Below, piece by piece: positions 31,171 through 42,880 of a stretch of DNA of 64,000 nucleotides; positions within the stretch are counted from its first letter, which is position 1; each line of letters begins with the position of its first letter. Position numbers and translations under genes: made by a program. Below the pieces are notes generated by a model. That model saw nothing but the letters and a program-made list of their open reading frames with translations, made no database searches and was not told where the DNA came from. The DNA is from Mikania micrantha (Eukaryota > Streptophyta > Magnoliopsida > Asterales > Asteraceae): contig CM018694.1 of NCBI GenBank assembly GCA_009363875.1, positions 32,497,415 through 32,561,414 of the forward strand, given 5' to 3'.

Positions 31171-32523
31171 ATGCCACGACGTGATCCCAACGGAGGGGGT
31201 TCAACAAGTGGCAATGATGATGAGATCAATAAAATTGCCCGGGCTATCGCTGTACATATGAAGGATGTTATTCCGGGTATGGTCACTGATATCACCCAGA
31301 ATCTTCGGGGAAGTACCAGTGATTCAGCACACAACTCAAATGCCACTAACACCGGAACTACTACCTTCACTTATAAGCAGTTCAATGATGCTAAGCCTCC
31401 TAAGTACTCTGGTACTGAGGGAGCTACCAGTCTACTACAATGGCTGGAAAGCATTGAGGATGTCCTAGACTTCACAGGATGTCCAGAAAATCTGAAGGTC
31501 AAGATGGCCTCAAGCGCTTTTCACAAAGGCGCGCTCACCTGGTGGAATTCTGAGAAGAACACCAGAGGACGAGAAGTTGCCTTGGCATTACCATGGGAGG
31601 ACTTCAAAAAGGTATTGGTGGAACAGTTTTGTCCATGCCACGAACTGAAGAAACTTGAGGTGGAGATTTGGAACTTGGTACAGGATAGTGGCGAAAGCGC
31701 GAAATATACAACTCGTTTCCATGAATTGTGTATTTTGGTGCCACATCTGGTTACTCCTCTATCCCACAGGATAGAGAAGTACATTGAAGGATTACCCCTA
31801 GTCATCAGGGGAACTGTTATGGGGAGTAACCCCACTACTCTAGAAGCGGCGATTCATCTTGGCGCTACTCTTACTGAAGAATATGTCAAAGCAGGTGTAC
31901 TCACTCGTAAGGGGTATAAGAGGGAGCAGATTGAAGAAGGCAAGAAACCTGAACCGTATCAACCCAAAAAGAAGAAACAGAAACAAAGGATGATCAAGAA
32001 CTATGCAGCTTTGACTGCAGCTACACCTGTACAAGCCACTCCTGTTACCACCATGCCACAACCTGCTACGGCCAGAAAGCCTTATACTGGTCAGTTCCCA
32101 CTTTGCACCAAATGCCAATACCATCACCTACCCACTATTCCATGCAGAAAATGTCTCAACTGTGGACGGATGGGGCACTTAGCAACTACATGTCGATCTG
32201 CTCATCTAGCTGCTGCTACAACTACCACCGCTAATCCTGCTACTACTGGTGGAAGGGTCTGTTACAACTGTGGAGCAGAGGGACACTTCAGAAACCAGTG
32301 CCCGAAACTCCACACCGCAGCTACAAATGCTATTGCTCGTGCCTTTGTCATTGGAACTTCCGAAGCACGCGAAGACCCGGCAGTCATCACGGGTACATTT
32401 CTCATTAATGATCACTACGTTTCTATCATATTTGACACTGGTGCTGATAAAAGTTTTGTCTCTACTAATACTGCTCCCTGTTTAATAAACAACCATCTAT
32501 ACTTGATGCTCCTTACACCGTAG
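31171..32523 (+). pseudogene. E3 gag and start of protease
   Basis: The start at MPRRDPNGGG is preferred to an upstream ATG at 31123 because E2 gag begins with a similar MPPRR and the upstream 16 residues look untranslated. Gag core: KYSGTEGATSLLQWLESIEDVLDF, FHKGALTWWNSEKNTRGREVALALPWEDFKKVLVEQFCP, RFHELCILVPHLV, RIEKYIEGLP. Lys-rich linker, then zinc knuckles CLNCGRMGHLATTC and CYNCGAEGHFRNQC. The frame runs on without a stop into the protease (IIFDTGADKSFVS), so gag and pol are one fused ORF in this family. A frameshift near 32475 ends it at 32523. Confidence 0.9.
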
Positions 32524-35500
32524 AGGTAGCGAATGGTAAGACCATATTAGTAAATTCAATAATTTGTGATGGTGAATTAAGATTGAACGATCATCTTTTC
32601 CTTATCAATCTCATTCCTATGACTCTCGAAAGCTTCGAAGTCGTAGTAGGAATGGATTGGTTATCCAAAAACCATGCCGAAACTTATTCGAATTCCACTA
32701 CCGTCCGGAGAAATGATGCAAGTCTACGGCGAGAAACCCTGCCGAGGATTGAAGATTGCGTCGTGCATCAAGGCTAGGAAGTACCTGAAGAAAAAATACT
32801 TTGCGTTCCTGGCTAACGTGGTAGAGAAGAAACCAGAGAAGAAAGCGGTTGGAGAGATTCCGGTTTTCAGAGATTATCCGGACGTGTTCCCAGAAGAGTT
32901 GCCTGGACTACCACCGATCAGACAAGTGGAGTTTAGAATCGATCTCGTCCCTGGAGCAAACCCAGCGGCAAAGTCACCGTATCGATTAGCACCGTCGGAG
33001 ATGCAAGAAATGTCTAGTCAGCTTCAGGAACTTCTAGACAAACGTTTTATTAGACCGAGTTTCTCTCCGTGGGGAGCTCAGGTTCTCTATGTCAAGAAGA
33101 AAGACGGTTCATTTCGTATGTGCATCGATTATCGTGAGCTAAACAAGTTCACAATCAAGAATAGATATCCTCTGCCTAGGATCGATGATCTGTTTGATCA
33201 ATTACATGGAGCGACTTGCTTTTCTAAAATTGATCTATGATCCGGGTATCATCAGTTACGAGTAAATGATGAGGATATACCAAAGACTGCATTTAGGACT
33301 CGATACGGACACTACGAGTTTGTGGTTATGCAATTTTGACTGACCAATGCACCTGCAGTGTTCATGGATTTGATGAATCGAGTCTGCAGGCCTTACTTAG
33401 ATCAGTTTGTTATCGTCTTTATTGATGATATACTGATCTATTCAAAGACGGAACAAGAGCATGAAGATCATTTGAAGAAAGTCTTAGAATTACTGAGAGA
33501 GGAACAACTTTATGCTAAATTCTCAAAGTCTGAATTTTGGCTAAAAGAAGTTCACTTCTTAGGGCATGTCATTAACAAGGATGGGATACACGTAGATCCA
33601 GCGAAGATTGAGGCAATTAAGAACTGGACTACCCCATCTACCCCGACAGAGATTCGTTCATTTCTGGGTTTGGCAGGCTATTATCGGAGATTCATCGCGA
33701 ATTTTTCAAAGATCGCCTTGCCACTTACCACATTAACCCAGAAAAGTCAAGCGTTCATATGGGGACAGAAGCAAGAGGATGCATTCCAACTTCTTAAACA
33801 GAAGTTATGCAACTCCCCTATCCTTAGCCTTCCAGAGGGCAGTGATGATTTCATTGTCTACTGTGATGCTTCAAACCTTGGACTCGGTTGTGTACTTATG
33901 CAACGGAACAAGGTGATTGCATATGCTTCAAGATAACTTAAGGTTCACGAGAAGAATTATACTACTCATGACCTTGAGTTAGGGGCTGTGGTCTTTGCAT
34001 TGAAGATTTGGAGACACTACCTTTATGGGACTAAATGTGTCATCTATACTTACCACAAGAGCCTGCAACACATTCTAAATCAGAAAGAACTCAACATGAG
34101 ACAACGGCGTTGGGTTGAGCTTCTAACTGATTATGACTATGAGATTCGCTACCATCCAGGTAAAGCCAATGTGGTGACGGATGCTCTTAGTCGTAAGGAA
34201 CCAGTCAAACCAATTCGTGTAAGAGCCATGGAGATCAACACACAGCCAAACTTGAAGGATCTGATTCGTATTGCACAACAACAAGTGGTGACAGACAATC
34301 AACTGAAAACAGACTTAGACTGCGGAATTGAGAAGAAACTGGAACCTCGATCTGACGGGTTATTATATCTCAACGGCCGCATCTGGATTCCAAAGTCAAA
34401 AGAATTGCGCACACTCATCTGTGATGACGCTCATAAGTCGCGATACTCAGTTCATCCGGGAGCAGATAAGATGTACCAAGACTTGCGAGCATCTTACTGG
34501 TGGCCGGGAATGAAGAAAGACATAGCACTGTACGTGGGGAAATGTCTAACATGTTCCAAAGTCAAAGCAGAACATCAAAAGCCGTCGGGACTTCTGCAGC
34601 AACCTGAAATTCCTCAATGGAAATGGGAACAGATTTCCATGGATTTCATAACTTAGTTGCCGAGAACTCCGCGAGGTTACGATTCGATTTGGGTGATCGT
34701 TGATCGACTCACCAAATCTGCTCATTTTCTCCCGATCCGAGAGGATTACAAAATGGAGAAGTTAGCTACATTGTACATCAACGAGATCATTACGCGTCAT
34801 GGTACTCCAACCTCAATCATTTCTGATCGTGATAGTCATTTCACTTCTCGCTTTTGGCAATCATTGCAAAAGGCTTTGGGAACTCGTGTCAATCTTAGCA
34901 CGGCGTATCATCCCCAAACCGATGGCCAAAGCGAAAGGACTATCCAAACACTCGAGGACATGCTTCGTTCTTATGTGATTGACTTCAGTGGGAGTTGGGA
35001 TACTCATCTTCCACTCATCGAGTTTTCGTACAACAACAGTTACCATACAAGCATTCAGTGTGCACCATTCTAAGCTTTATATGGTAGGAAGTGCCGATCA
35101 CCGGTCTGTTGGACCGAGGTTGGTGACTCACAGGTCGTAGGACCTGAACTTATTCAAGAAACAACAGACAAGATCACAATCATTCAATCAAGGCTTAAGG
35201 CCGCAAGAGATCGACAAAAGAGTTATGCCGATCGACGTCGGAAACCGCTTGAGTTTCAAGTGGGTGACCGAGTCTTACTCAAAGTTTCTCCCTGGAAAGG
35301 CGTTGTCCGATTGGGGAAGAAAGGGAAACTTGCACCAAGGTACGTTGGACCTTTTGAGATCCCGGAAAGGATTGGTCGCGTAGCCTACAAACTCAAACTT
35401 CCAGTGGAGCTAAGCAATGTTCACGATACTTTTCATGTATCAAATCTTAAGAAATGCTTGGTGGATCATGATGCTCAGATTCCACTGGAAGACATTCAGA

Positions 35501-35694
35501 TTCAAAACAACATGCAATTCATAGAACGTCCGGTAGAAATCATGGATCATGGGGTCAAGAAACTTAAACGTAGCCGTATCCCGATCGTAAAGGTACGATG
35601 GGAGGGCAAACGTGGTGCTGAGTTCACCTGGGAACGTGAAGACCAGATGAAGCTCAAGTACCCTCCTCTTTTTACAGTACCTTCGGCTAGTTAA
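32524..35694 (+). pseudogene. E3 pol: protease, RT, RNase H, integrase, chromodomain
   Basis: After a short shifted stretch (about 32481-32680, VEVANGKT...VVVGMDWLSKN) the original frame is regained with a small deletion and stays open except for five nonsense codons: TGA at about 33238 and 33338, TAA at 33934, TAG at 34654 and TAA at 35071. RT catalytic box IVFIDDILIYS near 33420, RNase H VYCDASNLGLGCV, integrase zinc motif HPGADKMYQDLRASYWWPG, core MDFIT/SDRDSHFTSRFW/HPQTDGQSERT, GKLAPRYVGPFEI, chromodomain SRIPIVKVRWEGKRGAEFTWEREDQMKLKYP. The end near 35694 overlaps the pre-PPT hairpin. Confidence 0.93.
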
Positions 35695-35727
35695 TTTCGG
35701 GACGAAATTCCCTTAACTAGGGGAGAC
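35692..35727 (+). other. E3 pre-PPT hairpin and polypurine tract
   Basis: TAATTTCGGGACGAAATT hairpin and TAGGGGAGAC directly before the 3' LTR. Confidence 0.85.
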
Positions 35728-38700
35728 TGTAACATTTGTACATTTAGTCATGGTAGTCGTAAACAATGTTAGAATAATGTGTATTTATGTTCAATCAGTC
35801 AATGTGATTCATGTATTCATAATGTGCTTGTATGTTAGGATCTTGGTTATTTAGGAACAAGTATGTATTATTTATTTACAGTCGAATTCGCTAGGCAAGA
35901 ACAGTATCGTATTATATCGAAACAGTGGTGGGACGGAGTCAGATAAGGCAGGTAGCTGAACTCTGGGGTATGCTCTATATATAAATTGCGTTCGGTGTAA
36001 TGGGATAGTGTTAGTGCGTAGTGTTTAGACGAATAGTATGACAAGCAAATTAATCAAACAAAATCGTAATGCGTAAGCGAGACTGAGTATAGTTATGGGT
36101 GACGATCCATAATGATACGAATGTTGAACTTATAATTACGATTAAACGACAATAAATAATTAATACGATCGAAAAAAGTACGCGATTGCGGGTATACACG
36201 TAATTGTATCTGTTTAACGATCTGACAACGAACGAAACATAAAAAGAAGTAAAATATATTATTTTACATTTTTACAATTTTGAAACTCATCAAAATGATG
36301 AGGATAATATCTATTTTATTTAAATCGCGTAAAAGTTCCGGAACAGCGACGAAAACGCAAACCGAGCAACCGAAACGAACCCGAATACCACTTGTACTAT
36401 AAAAGCCTTGAAGATGGCTTTTCCTATCATTTTTGGCAGCCAAACCCTTCCTCTCTCTAGAATTCCCGTCCATTCTCTCTCTCTCTAGAAAACCTAGCTT
36501 CAAACGCGCATATCTCCCTCGTTTCTCCACTGATTTGGGCGTTCTTGGTGCCTACGCGAAGCTCTCGACATTCCCTACGCAGAAGTACAACAGATCTGGA
36601 GTTCCATCCGGCCAAATTCAAGGTATTGAAGATTGAATGTTCAAAAGAATAGGGTTTCTTGCTATCCTTCGGCCCACACGATTAACCCGTGTAAAAACCC
36701 GCATATAACCCCACCCATTTCGAGTATAAGGGCTGAACTACACACCACAAAACCATAGAAACAATTCAACCGAAGGTTCGACAGCTGGGGATGGTGAGAT
36801 TACACAGGTTCGCGTGCATCTTGCAGCTAGCCGAACCCAACTGAGGCTGGTCGAATTGCCGAACCTTTCATCAAAAGGGGCGAACCTATGGGGTTTCACG
36901 AACCCTGTTGCTGCATGGGGCGAACACTGATGTCGACGAACCTCCCAGGGTTAGCCGAACCCTTGCATGCAGGCGAACCAGTATCATTCAGATGAACCCT
37001 AAATTGTTTAGCCGAACCTTCCAGCTGATGATCATGCAAGCCGAACCCTCATGCATGTACTCACGAACCCTAGAGCTCATGGCGAACCCATGCAGGTCGA
37101 ACCATTAAGCGAACCTTCATTGAGCTTAGCGTGCAACGAACCTTGGACCAGGAACTAAAGCCGAACCCTGTTGACGAACCTAGTGCTAGCCACGAACCCC
37201 AAGCCATGAAAGGTTCGCTGCCACTTTTGGCAAAGCATTCGAAGGCATGCAGCCCACAAAGCTTCATCAGCCTATTACCTCAACAAATCCATTAACCGTC
37301 CCAACAGTACCCTGTTGTGACACATTCGTTTCATTTATCAATTATCAAACAAGTGACTCAATCATGATATTTCAATTCACAACATTTCTAAACATGAGAT
37401 TAAGTAATCAAGAGTTATTCAAGGTCATGATCACACAAGTCAATCAATGAATCAAAGTCTATACAATCATAAATCTTATATCTTATGTATGATTACAATG
37501 ATATAGGAACCAGATAGAAGTCCTGTTTGCTACCTGCTATTTGTTATAGTTCAGAGTCTACTGCAGACAGGTGAGAAGATTAGCCCTCTTTTACTATTTT
37601 ACAACTGTTTTGGGGGGGAACATGTGATCAAACGCTTTTATTACAATCATATTTCATTATACAAGATGTATGCTACTTTACAAACATTACAGGTTCATTG
37701 TACAAATTCAAGGGATTCATCAACTGTTTTAAAGGATTCATCAACTGTTTTAAAGGATTTATCAGCTGTCTCAAAGGATTTTATAAACTGTTGAACATAT
37801 ATTAGTAAAAGGATTTATAAAAAGGTTTTCTCTAAACTGTTTTATACCTGTTTTTTTTTCACAAATGGTTTGAGAAATGTTAAACTCTTTTAGAGAATAA
37901 GTTTTATAAACTCTTTTACTAGGAATTGTGCTTTTACAAGATAATATTTTATAAACCTTGTTATTACACAAGGACACTATTTTCGGTATTCAATCAAGGG
38001 TTTCAATACAAGGTTTTCAATCAATGGTCTTCATAGTAATCAATCAAGGGTTTCAATACAAGGCTTTCAATCAATGGTTTTCATGGTAATCAATCAAGGA
38101 TTCAATTCATAGTATTCAAACAAGGTTTTCAAATCATGTTATCAAATAAGGCATTAAATCAATGGTTTTAAAGCAAAGTTCAAAATCATGGTGTCCATTG
38201 TTGTAAACAAACTTATATACACATCAAGTTACATATTCATTAGCGTTAGTACTGGGTGATCACAACAAGGGAAAGCGGACACAATTGGGCAGACCAAGTT
38301 CTGGAGTTAGCTTTTAAATTTGTTTTAAAAGCTAACTGCAGGATTTGGTTACGTATGGTTTTATCAAAGTTGCTGATATATTTTCCGACTCCAAACGTAG
38401 TTTGGGACTTGATTATATGTTGGATTTTCTAGCAAACAGTCTGCTGACTGTTTGGACACGTTTTACAGACTTGATGTTAGTTTGGGTTGCAACTATCCAT
38501 GTAAGTCATTTATTGCTTTATATACATATGCCTTACAATGCAAATTCATGTTTACAAATGTTAAACCTATTGTTCTCACCAACTACTTTTGTAGTTGACA
38601 GTTACTTTTCACGTGTTTCAGGTAATCAGGTGTAAAACATTCTAAGGACAACTAAGGAGACCATTTAAGATAGAACAAGATGAAGAAACAAGCTAGGATG

Positions 38701-38944
38701 GATTAGAAACACATTAAATCCAATTTGTTTAATTGCCTTGTTTGTGTCTTATTTTGTAAACTATATTTTGGGCCTGTAGTTGTCATCCTTTTGGCAGATA
38801 GATAGAATGTCTGTAACTAAACAATTGTCTAAACTTTATGAAACCTAGTGATGCATTGTGGTTGTTCTTATTCAATACTTGTGCATGATTCAACCATATC
38901 GTCACCGCGCCGTGGATTCCGCACGCGGCGCAGGGGGTGTGACA
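35728..38944 (+). repeat. E3 3' LTR (3217 bp)
   Basis: Collinear with 25836-29582 but shorter. It lacks about 433 bp holding the GGCCCA array (junction near 37318) and about 55 bp near 37927. The G-rich/TATA module at about 35915-36005, CGAACC array, donor (GT at 37571) and acceptor (AG at 38620-38621) remain. The TATA of the module has a changed upstream base (TGCTCTATATATAAA). Confidence 0.92.
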
Positions 38945-38949
38945 CTAAG
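38945..38949. repeat. E3 target-site duplication CTAAG, right copy
   Basis: Matches 25831-25835. Confidence 0.95.
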
Positions 38950-40974
38950 TTAGTCTAGAAGATAAAGTCTTAGAAGCACACTAGTACTTAGGACACTTAG
39001 TTGCACACCTAGACTAAATCCTAGATACGACAACTTATACGTATACTTATCGTATTCGAACTCTTGTAAAACAACTCAAGAACTGAAAAAACCTAAGCTA
39101 CTACAACGAGCGCACATTTTGTGATAGATCTTTTGCACGGCAACACAGGTGAGTTCATTGCCCCTTTTCTAAACATTTTTGTTTTCAAACGCGGAGCTGA
39201 GAAGCATGCGTAAACTGTTTTATTTAAATTGTTTAATTAAATGCTTTTATTTATTATATGATTTACATATATATGCTTGTTTATACTCCTAGACACCTGT
39301 CTAGGTAATTGCGATGCGGAATTAACTAACAAGTTAATTAAATCACTCCTACGGGTAATACTTTAATTCTAAAACTCTAAACAAACCCTTAGTCCATAAA
39401 GCTCAAATTCCAGAATCTAAACTCAAAGTGAAATCAAAAGAACTAAAGTTAAAGATCAAATGCAATGGAAACTAATTCAGTGAGGTGATCAGTAAATCAA
39501 AGGATCCTACTCATAAATCTATAATCATTGTGAAATCATGGAATTCTAAAGATCAAAAGACTCAAGAAAATCAAGGAAATCATAGTTGTGTGTGAATCAT
39601 TGAAATAATGAAATCATTAAAATCTAATGAAATCATTAACGCTTGAGTCAAGGTGGATGTTAGTTGTATAGAAATCAAGACCATGTGTAACACACATAAA
39701 GTCCCGGCATAAATAGTAGACTCTTGTAGTCAAGCTATATGGGCAATATCGTGAACTATCAAACAAAATCAAGAGAATCAAAGAAGATCAAGAATCAAAG
39801 GATATCCGTAAAGTCCCGGCATGTACAGTAGACCAGTGGGTCAAGCTGATATGGGCATCATTAAAATCCTGGCACACACAGGTAGACTCCTAGTGAGTCA
39901 TGCCTAATATGGGTCACGTGTGAGAGGGTACAACTTGGACAACCACCAACAACTAAGTCTATATGATTGAGTCTAATAAGGCCCAATCATCATGTCTTAG
40001 TTGTATTTAAATGCTTATTTATTTATTTAATTAAACATTTAATATCATATTTCTACAAATGTTTTGAGGAAATCATGATTACATGGTGTACTCAAGAGAT
40101 CAAAGGTAATCTATTTGTGGACATCAGAATCTAAATTGAAGGAGAATGGAGTGAAACGCTTAATTATCATTAGCAACAATATGCTAAGCAGTCCGGTATG
40201 TGATGGGACGGTGGCTGGGCGGGCGGTAAGCTTGACCCTACATATACCCTATATATAAGCATACTTGATTGGATAGCATAGGTGTTGATGATGAGGTTAA
40301 GGTTGTCACTTCGGGGGATCAAGGTAAACATTTTCAGGTTAATCAAATGCTATGAATCAAATGTTATGGAATCAAAGTAGTGGAATGAAATGCTTAATTA
40401 TCACCAGGAACAATATATCATGTGGTTTAGTATGTGGTGGGACGGTGGCTGGGCGGGCGGTAAGTTCGACCCTACATATGCCCTATATATAAGCATACTG
40501 AACTGGATGGTATAGGTGGTTAATGGTGAGGTTAAGGTTGTCATTCGGGTTATTCAAAATCATTTTTATAAAAATTACATGAACTCACCAACCATGTGTT
40601 GATTTTATTTTGCATGACTTCGCAGGTGACGAACAGGTCAACTGAAGAGTTATTTCTTTTTGGACTAGGTTACCAGATAGAGGACCTAGCATTTTGGACC
40701 TGCATATTTTGAAGCATCATTATACAGATTTATTTTGTATATCTTGTGCAGATAGAAGATTTATGATGTGATAGTAGATTTACATTGTTAAATTATAAAC
40801 TTGACTGATGTAATTTAACTTTATAATTCTATTTTACTTTCTCAGTTTCTTATTTATATATCATGTGCAATGTAAACAATCTGATCATTTCAATTATCAC
40901 TTACGATATCGCGCCCCAGGAACCTTCCGCCCGACGGGGAATCCGATCCAACCCCGACGGCTCTGGGTGTGACA
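38950..40974 (+). repeat. E2 3' LTR, second segment (donor, intron-like region, LTR end)
   Basis: Continues E2 after the E3 insertion. It holds the donor ACACAG/GTGAGTTCATTGCCCC (GT at 39149), a GCGGAGCTGAGAAGCATGCG block shared with the LTRs at 50565, 56160 and 61740, two AGTCCCGGCA(T) repeats (39700-39900), two G-rich/TATA modules (40187-40280 and 40428-40515), acceptor GACTTCGCAG/GTGACG (AG at 40624-40625) and the GC-rich end. The next five bases, GTTTT, would be the E2 target site. Confidence 0.87.
40187..40515 (+). promoter_or_regulatory. Two tandem G-rich/TATA stem modules in the E2 LTR
   Basis: Copies about 240 bp apart, each with GTGATGGGACGG or GTGGTGGGACGG, CTGGGCGGGCGG, GACCCTACATAT and CCCTATATATAAGC. 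The second pairs GTTTAGTATG with CATACTGAAC (one G-T pair). The first pairs GGTATG with CATACT and extends imperfectly. Both lie inside the putative LTR intron, 110-430 bases before its acceptor. Confidence 0.75.
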
Positions 40975-41361
40975 GTTTTTGTTTATAATTAAATGAGAGT
41001 GTTAAATAAATTAGTTGTTTTATGGAAATGATTCGATGTATATGTTTGTAATTGTTTGCATATAATCATGTGTGTGAGTATATATTATTGTATGAAATGA
41101 TTACGTAGATAATATATTTACTAATTATTTTCATTAAATTGGTAATGTTTTGTGGGCCAAGTAAAGTAATTCTTAACTTACCGTCTATTGTTGATTCAAA
41201 ACCCTTTTGTGTTTCGGTCTAACTCCATCGTTCATAACAACACATTTCGTTACTCGATCTCTTGAATGTCAAGTCATTTTCGCAATTAACTTACAAAATA
41301 CTTTAAATGATTTAATTATTAAGAAAAGTTCAAATTGAACCGGAATTTCGAGGTTGTTACA
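40975..41361 (-). repeat. LTR fragment (minus), start end only
   Basis: Read on the minus strand it begins TGTAACAACCTCGAAATTCCGG at 41361, a typical gypsy LTR start, and is cut at 40975 by E2. No coding sequence. The identification rests on the terminus alone. Confidence 0.45.
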
Positions 41362-41889
41362 TGTTATGTGTCATTTAAAAAAATTACCCATGTGTCTAAT
41401 ATTTAATAATGACACTTGTCTTTATTTAATGACTTTTTATACTTCCTATGTCAAGAATTCTATGTATTTGATATAGATAATTTGAAATATCGAAAAACTT
41501 TTACAATTATTGTCAGAATCTGTAATCAAAATTTTCAAATGTCTAGCTTTTTTTAAACAACTAAATTTTCAAATATCTTAAATATGGTATTTTGTATAAT
41601 TCAGATTCGGATTCATTTTCCCATATTCTTGTAGCCCCTACAAACACCAAGTAGATACATCTCCTTTTTCATGTGTAGAATGATTAATTAAATGCAGAAT
41701 ATTAAATATCACAATCCCACCAAATTTGTCACCATGTATTTACTTTCCAGCCATGGCTACCTACCATCGAACTCAATTTGACTCTCTGAAGTTTGAATCT
41801 CACCAACTATTTGTGTGTGTGTGTGTGTGCATATATATATAATAATCGAACCACTTTGAGTACGATCTCACCGATTCAAACTTAGAGAA
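41362..41889 (+). promoter_or_regulatory. Probable promoter and 5' UTR of the DAHP synthase gene fragment
   Basis: AT-rich single-copy-looking DNA with a GT microsatellite (41812-41829) directly followed by a TATA box (CATATATATATAAT, about 41830-41844), about 45 bases before the ATG at 41890. No other features seen. Confidence 0.45.
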
Positions 41890-42003
41890 ATGGCCCTTTC
41901 ACAATCAATAGCTCTGTCTTCCAAATCCATCATTCAATCACCCCACATCTCCCACCAATCTCACCAGCCATCTCTCTGGTTCTGTCCATCCACCAACTCA
42001 AAT
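41890..42003 (+). pseudogene. DAHP synthase (plastid, class II), transit peptide segment
   Basis: An ATG in good context (AGAAATGGCC) opens MALSQSIALSSKSIIQSPHI and continues Ser/His-rich to CPSTNSN, typical of a chloroplast transit peptide and of the MALS start of plant 3-deoxy-D-arabino-heptulosonate 7-phosphate synthases, the first enzyme of the shikimate pathway. The reading is cut at about 42003 by an LTR and the next part of the protein is found in the right order and strand at 45832. The name depends mainly on that second part. Confidence 0.65.
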
Positions 42004-42315
42004 CAAGCATGCTTATATATAGAGCATACGAAAGGGTCGAGCCTACAACCCGCCCAGACGCCATCCCACCAGATGCTTAACAAAATTCAACACCACTTGC
42101 AATACAACTATGGATACCCATTTCTATCTCACATGTGCTCACCTCATTTGTAATTCAGCCCATATGTATTCATGTCTCATCCGTTTCACCTAAAGTCCTC
42201 TCCATAGTTATACTTACAAATAGTATTTCACCCAATCAAGCATGCTTATATATAGGGCATACGAAATGGTCGAGCCTACAACCCGCCCAGACGCCATCCC
42301 ACCACATGCTTAACA
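42004..42315 (-). promoter_or_regulatory. Two tandem G-rich/TATA stem modules (minus)
   Basis: Copies at about 42003-42079 and 42236-42312, 233 bp apart. In sense orientation the second has arms TTAAGCATG and CATGCTTGA (one T-G pair) around GTGGTGGGATGGCG, CTGGGCGGG, CTCGACC and GTATGCCCTATATATAAG. The first has TTAAGCAT/ATGCTTGA and a mutated TATGCTCTATATATAAG. The arms differ from those of E2 and E3. Confidence 0.78.
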
Positions 42316-42419
42316 GAATTCAATATCACTTGTCATACAACTATGGATATCCATTTTATCTCATAAAAATCCCCAATTTGATTCTCCCCAATATTTAGAT
42401 TAGAGACATATATATCTCT

Positions 42420-42880
42420 ATTAGCCATTCCTTACGGAATAGCCCGGCCTGTAGGTATCCCCCAACGATACCTATGGAATAGAGACTTAATAGTCTCTGT
42501 TAGCTAATCATTACTAATTTTCCCGGAATGTAAGATATCCTCTCCATGATATCTTGGGCAAGAATCAATAGTCCTAGTGACTGTCATTACTAACCAGTCC
42601 AGAATGTAAGATACCCTCTCCATGGTATCTATAAGAGGGAGACATAGCGTCTCTATGACTGTCATTTCTGACCAGTCCGGAGTGTAAGATACCCTCTCCC
42701 TGTCATCTATAAGAGTGAGACTTAGAGTCTTTGTGACTGTCATTTCTGACCAGTCCGGAGTGTAAGATACCCTCTCCCTGGCATCTATAAGAGGGAGACT
42801 TAGAGTCTCTGTGACTGTCATTTCTGACCAGTCCGGTGTGTAAGATACCCTCTCCATAGTATCTATAAGATATGAATATG
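42420..42880 (-). repeat. 78-bp tandem repeats with three inverted repeats per unit
   Basis: About five units. Each has GATACC...GGTATC, GAGAC...GTCTC and CTGTCA...TGACCAG inverted repeats. Variants such as GATATC...GATATC, GGTATC...GATACC and GAGACT...AGTCTC keep pairing in several units. The same family occurs in sense orientation at 57020-57455. Confidence 0.8.

Larger units (their letters stand above)
25836..38944 (+). mobile_element. E3: complete Ty3/gypsy chromovirus nested in the E2 3' LTR
   Basis: Full element of 13.1 kb with LTRs at 25836-29582 and 35728-38944 (both TGTAACATTTG...GGGGTGTGACA), a CTAAG duplication, an initiator-tRNA-Met primer site, a 1.6-kb leader, gag, and pol in gypsy order with a C-terminal chromodomain, and a polypurine tract. 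The two LTRs differ mainly by deletions in the 3' copy. The coding region is less damaged than that of E2. Confidence 0.95.
18387..40974 (+). mobile_element. E2: Ty3/gypsy chromovirus hosting E1 and E3
   Basis: Parts: tail of the 5' LTR (18387-18784), primer site, degenerate gag-pol, polypurine tract, and a 3' LTR of about 4.2 kb split by E3 (23638-25835 and 38950-40974). The two LTR tails (398 and 391 bp) align from CTCACCAACCATGTG to GTGTGACA. The 5' LTR is cut at its left by the end of E1, consistent with E1 having inserted there. E2 is therefore older than both E1 and E3, which agrees with its much heavier damage. Confidence 0.87.
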
